From NCBI RefSeq assembly GCF_900102135.1, contig NZ_FMVJ01000018.1, forward strand, positions 17,844-81,843: a stretch of DNA of 64,000 nucleotides. Reading direction: 5' to 3'. Below are positions 60,195 through 64,000 of this stretch, one piece after another. Under the pieces are notes generated by a model. The model searched no databases. It was not told where the DNA came from and was given only the letters and a program-made list of their open reading frames with translations. Every line of letters starts with the position of its first letter. The first letter of the stretch is position 1. Origin of the DNA: Microvirga guangxiensis. Lineage in GTDB: Bacteria > Pseudomonadota > Alphaproteobacteria > Rhizobiales > Beijerinckiaceae. The position numbers and the translations under genes were made by a program.

Positions 60195-61085
60195 ATGCAT
60201 AATCTGAACCGCTTCCATCTGAACGGCCTTCGGGCTCTTGAGGCCGCCGGACGCCTGGGCAGCCTGCGGGCGGCGGCCGGGGAGCTCGGCGTCACCATCG
60301 GGGCGGTGAGCCAGCAGGTGCTCAAGGCCGAGGAGCAGTTTGGCCGCCCCGTGTTTGAGCGCCACCCCAAGGGATTGCGCCCGACACCCTTCGGGCAGGA
60401 GGTACTGCACTATCTCAGCGTCGGCTTCGCCGAGATCTCCGCTGGGCTGGCGCTGGCCGAGCGGCGGCGCGAGGGCGTGCTCATTGTCTCGGTCGCTCCG
60501 GTGTTTGCCAGCAAGTGGCTGGTGTGGCGCCTCCAGCGCTTTCGCGAGCGGCATCCCGACATCCGCATCCGCATTGACGCCGACGTCGCCCTGGTAGACC
60601 CGAACGCGTCGGACGTGGATGTATGCATCCGGGTCGGGCGTGGCGAGTGGCCGAACGTCCGCGCCGAGCGACTGCTCGACCAGCTCGTGTTCCCGGTGTG
60701 CAGTCCGGCGCTATCCGAGCGGTTGCGGCATCCCCGCGACCTTGCCCACGTGCCAATCATCCGCGAGCCGACGCCGATGTTCGGCTGGGACGCGTGGCTG
60801 GGTCCCAACAGCCTCGACGAGACGATCCTCGGTGATGGTCCGGTGTTCTCGGATGCATCCCTATGCCTGGACGCGGCGGTGGCAGGCCAGGGCGTGTTTC
60901 TCGGCTGGGAAACGCTGGCCTGCGATGCCATCGCCATGGGCCGCCTGTCCGCTCCTTTCCCTGATCGCTACGCCACCGGGATTTCGTACTGGTTCGTTAC
61001 CTCCCGGTCGGCGCCATCGACACGGGCGGTGCAGGCCTTCCGCGACTGGCTGAAGGCCGAGCTCGGCGCGAAGACAGCACCCTGA
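60195..61085 (+). CDS. LysR-type transcriptional regulator, GcvA-like
   Basis: 296 residues. Winged helix: LRALEAAGRLGSLRAAAGEL, VTIGAVSQQVLKAEEQFGRP, VFERHPKGLRPTPFG. Effector domain: VSVAPVFASKWLVWRLQRFR, DVDVCIRVGRGEWPNVRAER, and the GcvA-group hallmark AAVAGQGVFLGWETLACDAI. It is divergent from the small protein at 59867-60124, its most likely target. Confidence 0.9.
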   Translation: MHNLNRFHLNGLRALEAAGRLGSLRAAAGELGVTIGAVSQQVLKAEEQFGRPVFERHPKGLRPTPFGQEVLHYLSVGFAEISAGLALAERRREGVLIVSVAPVFASKWLVWRLQRFRERHPDIRIRIDADVALVDPNASDVDVCIRVGRGEWPNVRAERLLDQLVFPVCSPALSERLRHPRDLAHVPIIREPTPMFGWDAWLGPNSLDETILGDGPVFSDASLCLDAAVAGQGVFLGWETLACDAIAMGRLSAPFPDRYATGISYWFVTSRSAPSTRAVQAFRDWLKAELGAKTAP

Positions 61086-61162
61086 AACGTCCACGGAGAC
61101 GGCATCTGAAGGATGGATCTAGACGCCGCCCACGTAGTGAGAGTGGCTGCACTTTCTGCCTA

Positions 61163-61750
61163 TCACCGCACCTGTGAGAAGATCAGGGAGTCCCGCAAAC
61201 GCGTGGGATCATCGGCCGCGACGACGTTGTTCACCAGACATCCATCAAGCTGGTATCCCAACCGCCGGGCGATGGCGTGGCTGCGCTCGTTCAGGGGATC
61301 GCAGCGGATCTCGATGCGCCGGAAGCCCACGATGTCGAGCCCGAACTCCGTCAGGGCCTTCACCGCTTCCGTCACGTAGCCCCGCCCGACGTGCGGCGTG
61401 GCGATCCAGTAGCCGATCTCGGCCTTTGGAACGCTCCAGTCCAGGGCGTGGAACCCGGTGCTGCCCAGCAGCCGGTCCCCTGACGCGTCGAAGATCAGGT
61501 AGCGCAACTCCTGGCGTGTCAGGAAACGGCTCGCCGCCTGCCGGAGGCTGACCTCATATCCATCCACATCGAGCGGCTTCTGGGCCCAGACCGCCCAGGG
61601 CTTTAGTTCAGGCAGGGAGGCATGGATGGCGGCGTGCAGGCGTGCGCCATCGCCGTAGCGCGGACAGCGCAGCACGAGGCGGGCCGTTTTGATTTCGGTG
61701 GGAATCTCGCGAAGCTCAGGAGGCATCGATGAATCTCGGTCAGGGAGCAT
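61163..61750 (-). CDS. GNAT acetyltransferase (RimJ/RimL type)
   Basis: 195 residues. Begins with the usual IKTARLVLRCPRYGDGARLH. Acetyl-CoA motif region AEIGYWIATPHVGRGYVTEA (RGxxTEA signature) is followed by IVGFRRIEIRCDPLNERSHA and IARRLGYQLDG, typical of RimJ/L-like enzymes that acetylate protein N-termini or small amines. The ATG at 61750 shares its A with the upstream TGA (TGATG), so it is coupled to the dihydrofolate-reductase-like gene; ATG 61726 is an alternative. Confidence 0.9.
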   Translation of the reverse strand: MLPDRDSSMPPELREIPTEIKTARLVLRCPRYGDGARLHAAIHASLPELKPWAVWAQKPLDVDGYEVSLRQAASRFLTRQELRYLIFDASGDRLLGSTGFHALDWSVPKAEIGYWIATPHVGRGYVTEAVKALTEFGLDIVGFRRIEIRCDPLNERSHAIARRLGYQLDGCLVNNVVAADDPTRLRDSLIFSQVR

Positions 61751-62304
61751 CAGTGGTCATTCCGATCGGGCATGTCAGGCTGGAACCGGTAGTGCAGCCG
61801 CACGCAGCCGCGGTCGATCGCCTGGGCGCTGACGAGGGTCGGGCTCGCGCGAAAGCCCGTGAGCGGGAACAGCGGTCGGCCGCCTCCCAGCATCTCCGGG
61901 ATGACGTAGATCTCGATCTCGTCCAGGGCACCGCGCTCGAGGAACGCCATCTGCAACTGCCCGCCGCCCATCATCCAGACGTCACCGTCGTCCAGCCCGC
62001 GCAGCTCGCGGACCAACGCGTCGACGTCGCTGCGGACCTCGAGCGGCCCCTTCGGATGCTCGATCGGCCGCGACGTGACGACGATGACGCGCTGGTCGCC
62101 GTAAGCCCAGGGCGAGGCATCCCGCGCGAGAAAGTCGTACGTGCCACGCCCCATCACCACGGTACGGATGCGCTTGAGGAAAAGACCGTAGTCGTGCTCG
62201 CCGAGGTCCATGTCGTTGTACTTGAACAGCCAGTCGAGACTGTCGTTCTTGGTGGCGATCAGCCCATCGAGGCTGGCGGCGATGTAGCCCAAGATTCTGG
62301 CCAT
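61750..62304 (-). CDS. Dihydrofolate reductase/RibD-C family protein
   Basis: 184 residues of the RibD C-terminal fold: ARILGYIAASLDGLIATKND, TVVMGRGTYDFLARDASPWA, VIVVTSRPIEHPKGPLEV, DVWMMGGGQLQMAFLERGAL (NADPH-binding MGGG), and EIEIYVIPEMLGGGRPLFPL. Members are NADPH-dependent reductases of mostly unknown substrate, not true FolA. It is divergent from a TetR gene with an operator-like repeat between them, and translationally coupled to the GNAT gene. Confidence 0.87.
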   Translation of the reverse strand: MARILGYIAASLDGLIATKNDSLDWLFKYNDMDLGEHDYGLFLKRIRTVVMGRGTYDFLARDASPWAYGDQRVIVVTSRPIEHPKGPLEVRSDVDALVRELRGLDDGDVWMMGGGQLQMAFLERGALDEIEIYVIPEMLGGGRPLFPLTGFRASPTLVSAQAIDRGCVRLHYRFQPDMPDRNDH

Positions 62305-62324
62305 GGCGGTTTCCCCTATTGATT

Positions 62325-62345
62325 AATAAACGAATAAACGTTTAT
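62325..62345. promoter_or_regulatory. Operator-like tandem repeat and palindrome
   Basis: AATAAACG is repeated in tandem (62325-62332, 62333-62340), and the second copy forms the 12-bp palindrome ATAAACGTTTAT (62334-62345). It lies in the 49-nt gap between the divergent reductase-like and TetR genes, a typical TetR-family operator position, and overlaps where both promoters must be. Confidence 0.6.
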
Positions 62346-62353
62346 ATATTCTT

Positions 62354-62941
62354 ATGGCAAGACCCAAGACAATTCCCGACGAGCAGGTGCTCGACACGCT
62401 CCTCGGCGCGCTCATGGAGAGCGGGCCCGACGGCCTCACCTTCACCATCGCATCGAATGCCTGCGGCCTCTCGCCGGCGACGCTGGTCCAGCGCTACGGC
62501 GCCCGGGAGGCGATGGTCGAGGTCATTCTCCTACGTGCCTGGGACCGGCTCGACGCGGAGACCGAGGCCGCAGACGCGGAAGAGGCCCTGACGCCTGAAG
62601 GCGCGATCAACCTTCTGTTGCGCCTGATGCCACCCGAAACCGCCGAACGCGACGCAAGCAACGGCCTGTTGCTCTTGCGGGAGGACATGCGCAATCCCGT
62701 CCTGCGCCGCCGCGGCGCGGCCTGGGGGCATCGCCTGGCCGCGGCTCTCGGCGGCCGCCTCTCAAGGGATCCGGCAAAGGGCAAGCGCCTCGGCTGGCAG
62801 ATGGCGAGCCTCTGGCAGGGCGCTCATACCTGGTGGGCCTTCACACGCGAGGAGCCACCCGGGCAGGCGATCCGCCGCGTCCTCGAGGAGTGGGTCGCAG
62901 ACATACGACGCATGCGCAACGGCGATCAAACGCACGGGTGA
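62354..62941 (+). CDS. TetR-family transcriptional regulator
   Basis: 195 residues. N-terminal helix-turn-helix: TIPDEQVLDTLLGALMESGP, LTFTIASNACGLSPATLVQR, YGAREAMVEVILLRAWDRLD. The C-terminal helical ligand domain (LLLREDMRNPVLRRRGAAWG, MASLWQGAHTWWAFTREEPP) is unassigned. The leader before the ATG is very short and has no clear ribosome site. Likely represses the divergent reductase-GNAT pair and itself. Confidence 0.87.
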   Translation: MARPKTIPDEQVLDTLLGALMESGPDGLTFTIASNACGLSPATLVQRYGAREAMVEVILLRAWDRLDAETEAADAEEALTPEGAINLLLRLMPPETAERDASNGLLLLREDMRNPVLRRRGAAWGHRLAAALGGRLSRDPAKGKRLGWQMASLWQGAHTWWAFTREEPPGQAIRRVLEEWVADIRRMRNGDQTHG

Positions 62942-62979
62942 GGGATCGGTCAAAAGCGGAAGAGTTCGTGGGAGAGCGC

Positions 62980-63408
62980 ATGGATCCTGTTGGCAAGGCC
63001 TTGTGGCTGATCGAGAGCCGTTTCTCGCAGGTGATCCTGCTGGCCGAGATTGCGGCGGCGAGCGGGGGCTCGCGCTTTCACCTGTTGCGGGCTTATGGGG
63101 CCGCCACGGGCTGCACCGTCATGGGCTATCTGCGCGGCCGCCGCCTGAGGGGGAGCATGACCTATTCCAACCAGACCAAAGTTGTCTCCGAGTTTAAGGC
63201 GATCAGCGACACCTCGCTGCCGTTCGGGACCGAGCGCCTAAACATGCGCAAGTTCGGGCCCAGCGATTATCAATCATATGCCGCCTATCACTCTCGGCCA
63301 GACGTGTATCGATTTCTGTGTTGCGATCCGCCAGCGGGTGAGCTGATGAATACGCTACCGCAACTGATCCTCCCGTTTGTCTTAGAAAGAATTGATCGCA
63401 ATCAGTAG
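62980..63408 (+). pseudogene. Chimeric remnant: AraC N-terminal helix-turn-helix joined to GNAT fragment
   Basis: ATG 62980 has GGGAGAG upstream. Residues 1-53 (DPVGKALWLIESRFSQVILL, then AEIAAASGGSRFHLLRAYGA and YLRGRRL) are the first half of an AraC-type DNA-binding domain. It breaks off where the second helix-turn-helix should follow. After about 15 residues the sequence turns into a GNAT start (TERLNMRKFGPSDYQSYAAY, HSRPDVYRFLCCDPPAGELM), which is also cut after about 45 residues. Two truncated genes have been fused by deletions. A short protein could be made but is unlikely to work as either family. Confidence 0.65.
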
Positions 63409-63410
63409 GG

Positions 63411-63596
63411 GATCGGGACAGCTGGGACGATGTCGCAACCAACTATTGCACTGCGGCCCTTGTTGATCCGGATACAGCACAGCGCATTTCCGATCTCTAT
63501 CGCAGCGAACACGAACGTCTGACCTATGATCATTCTGTTCCGGTGGTGTTCGGGCATTGCTGGCTTCAGAGTATTGCGATCGTCACAGACCAGTGA
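63411..63596 (+). pseudogene. Gene fragment of unknown family
   Basis: A 61-codon open stretch (DRDSWDDVATNYCTAALVDP, DTAQRISDLYRSEHERLTYD, then HSVPVVFGHCWLQSIAIVTD) ends at TGA 63594-63596. It looks like a natural protein C-terminus but has no start; an in-frame TGA lies a few codons upstream (63393). It probably belongs to the same deletion-scarred zone as the AraC/GNAT remnant. The rest of 63409-63737 holds only the recA terminator. Confidence 0.35.
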
Positions 63597-63699
63597 CGGC
63601 TCCGTTTCGACTATTCAGTCGCAAAAGGTGGCCGCCTTGCGGCCTCCCAATGGAACGGAGGAACTGATCTTGATCCCAACAAGATCGTCTACATCAGCT

Positions 63700-63728
63700 A
63701 AGAAAGAGGCCGGTTCAAAGACCGGCCC
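63700..63728 (-). terminator. recA terminator
   Basis: On the minus strand GGCCGGT (63727-63721) pairs with ACCGGCC (63714-63708) over a 6-nt loop and runs into TCTTTCTT. It lies just after the recA stop. Confidence 0.8.
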
Positions 63729-63737
63729 CATTTACAT

Positions 63738-64000
63738 TCAGGCTGCATCATCAGCTGCATCATCAGTAGTATCGGTAGCCTGGAAGTCATTCAGCAGAAG
63801 ACCTGCATTCTGGCGGATCTTTGCTTCAATCTCCCCCGCAATGTCAGCATTTTCCTTCAAGAAAGTCTTGGCGTTCTCGCGGCCTTGGCCGAGGCGCTGG
63901 CTGTTGTAGGAGAACCAGGCGCCGGACTTGTCGACGATGCCGGCCTTCACGCCAAGATCGATGAGTTCGCCCACCTTGGACACGCCCTCGCCGAACATGA
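63738..64000 (-). CDS. recA: RecA recombinase, C-terminal part (5' end outside window)
   Basis: The last about 87 codons of Rec[61 protein letters not shown], and an acidic tail ending TDDAADDAA. These match the end of the RecA core and its C-terminal lobe; the acidic tail modulates strand exchange. The frame runs off the right edge, so the Walker motifs and promoter are not seen. RecA activates LexA self-cleavage, linking it to the mutasome operon in this window. Confidence 0.96.
   Translation of the reverse strand, partial: MFGEGVSKVGELIDLGVKAGIVDKSGAWFSYNSQRLGQGRENAKTFLKENADIAGEIEAKIRQNAGLLLNDFQATDTTDDAADDAA

Overview
The window is a high-GC alphaproteobacterial chromosome segment. A Hyphomicrobiales/Methylobacteriaceae-type host (Microvirga-like) is my best guess. 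The reasons are the LexA box of GAAC-N7-GAAC type in front of imuA-imuB-dnaE2, the GT/RTX/type I secretion exopolysaccharide locus, a KaiC-like ATPase coupled to a multi-PAS hybrid kinase, and the RecA C-terminus at the right edge. Genus is inference only. No rRNA, tRNA, CRISPR array or intact insertion sequence was found.

Layout. 1-5.2 kb: the end of a polar-amino-acid-type ABC ATPase, then an aldehyde dehydrogenase, a class III aminotransferase and an M20 deacylase, which together look like a catabolic route for an N-substituted amine or omega-amino acid. 5.7-8.6 kb: a CHASE3 chemoreceptor and a TIP30-like NAD(P)-binding protein. 8.9-14 kb: a LysR regulator divergent from an argininosuccinate-lyase-family gene that forms a unit with a one-permease polar amino acid ABC transporter. 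14-21 kb: a signalling block on the minus strand with a HigA-like DNA-binding protein, a KaiC-like double ATPase and a PAS hybrid histidine kinase (broken by one in-frame TAG) joined by 4-nt overlaps; upstream of it lie a NepR-like small protein and two receiver genes, the second frameshifted.

22.7-41.5 kb: a surface polysaccharide locus. A tightly overlapping minus-strand operon carries two GT2-like and two GT4 glycosyltransferases, a methyltransferase, a membrane-anchored coiled-coil protein, a pyruvyl-transferase-family protein, GalE, a secreted beta-propeller-like protein and a CatB-type acetyltransferase. Upstream are an RTX calcium-binding protein, its HlyD/ABC type I secretion pair, and a divergent MarR-type regulator. 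The set resembles the galactoglucan (EPS II, exp/wg) locus of Sinorhizobium meliloti. AT-rich control regions with repeated elements lie upstream of both the RTX gene and the secretion genes.

41.9-49 kb: a decayed transposase, a DEDDh exonuclease, and the SOS mutasome operon imuA-imuB-dnaE2. 49-54 kb: a ribose-type sugar ABC operon with two different permeases. 54-58 kb: a sparse region with small ORFs and intrinsic terminators. 58-63.7 kb: an accessory-looking block with a CmlA/FloR-family chloramphenicol exporter preceded by a nine-codon leader peptide and hairpin, a DUF1203 protein, a LysR with its divergent small gene, a GNAT enzyme, a dihydrofolate-reductase-like protein with a divergent TetR regulator, and a chimeric gene remnant. 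The window ends inside recA.

The most interesting items are the putative ribosome-stalling leader of the CmlA-type exporter, the NepR-like ORF overlapping a receiver gene, the HigA-like/KaiC/kinase operon with its nonsense codon, and the galactoglucan-like locus with repeated regulatory elements.
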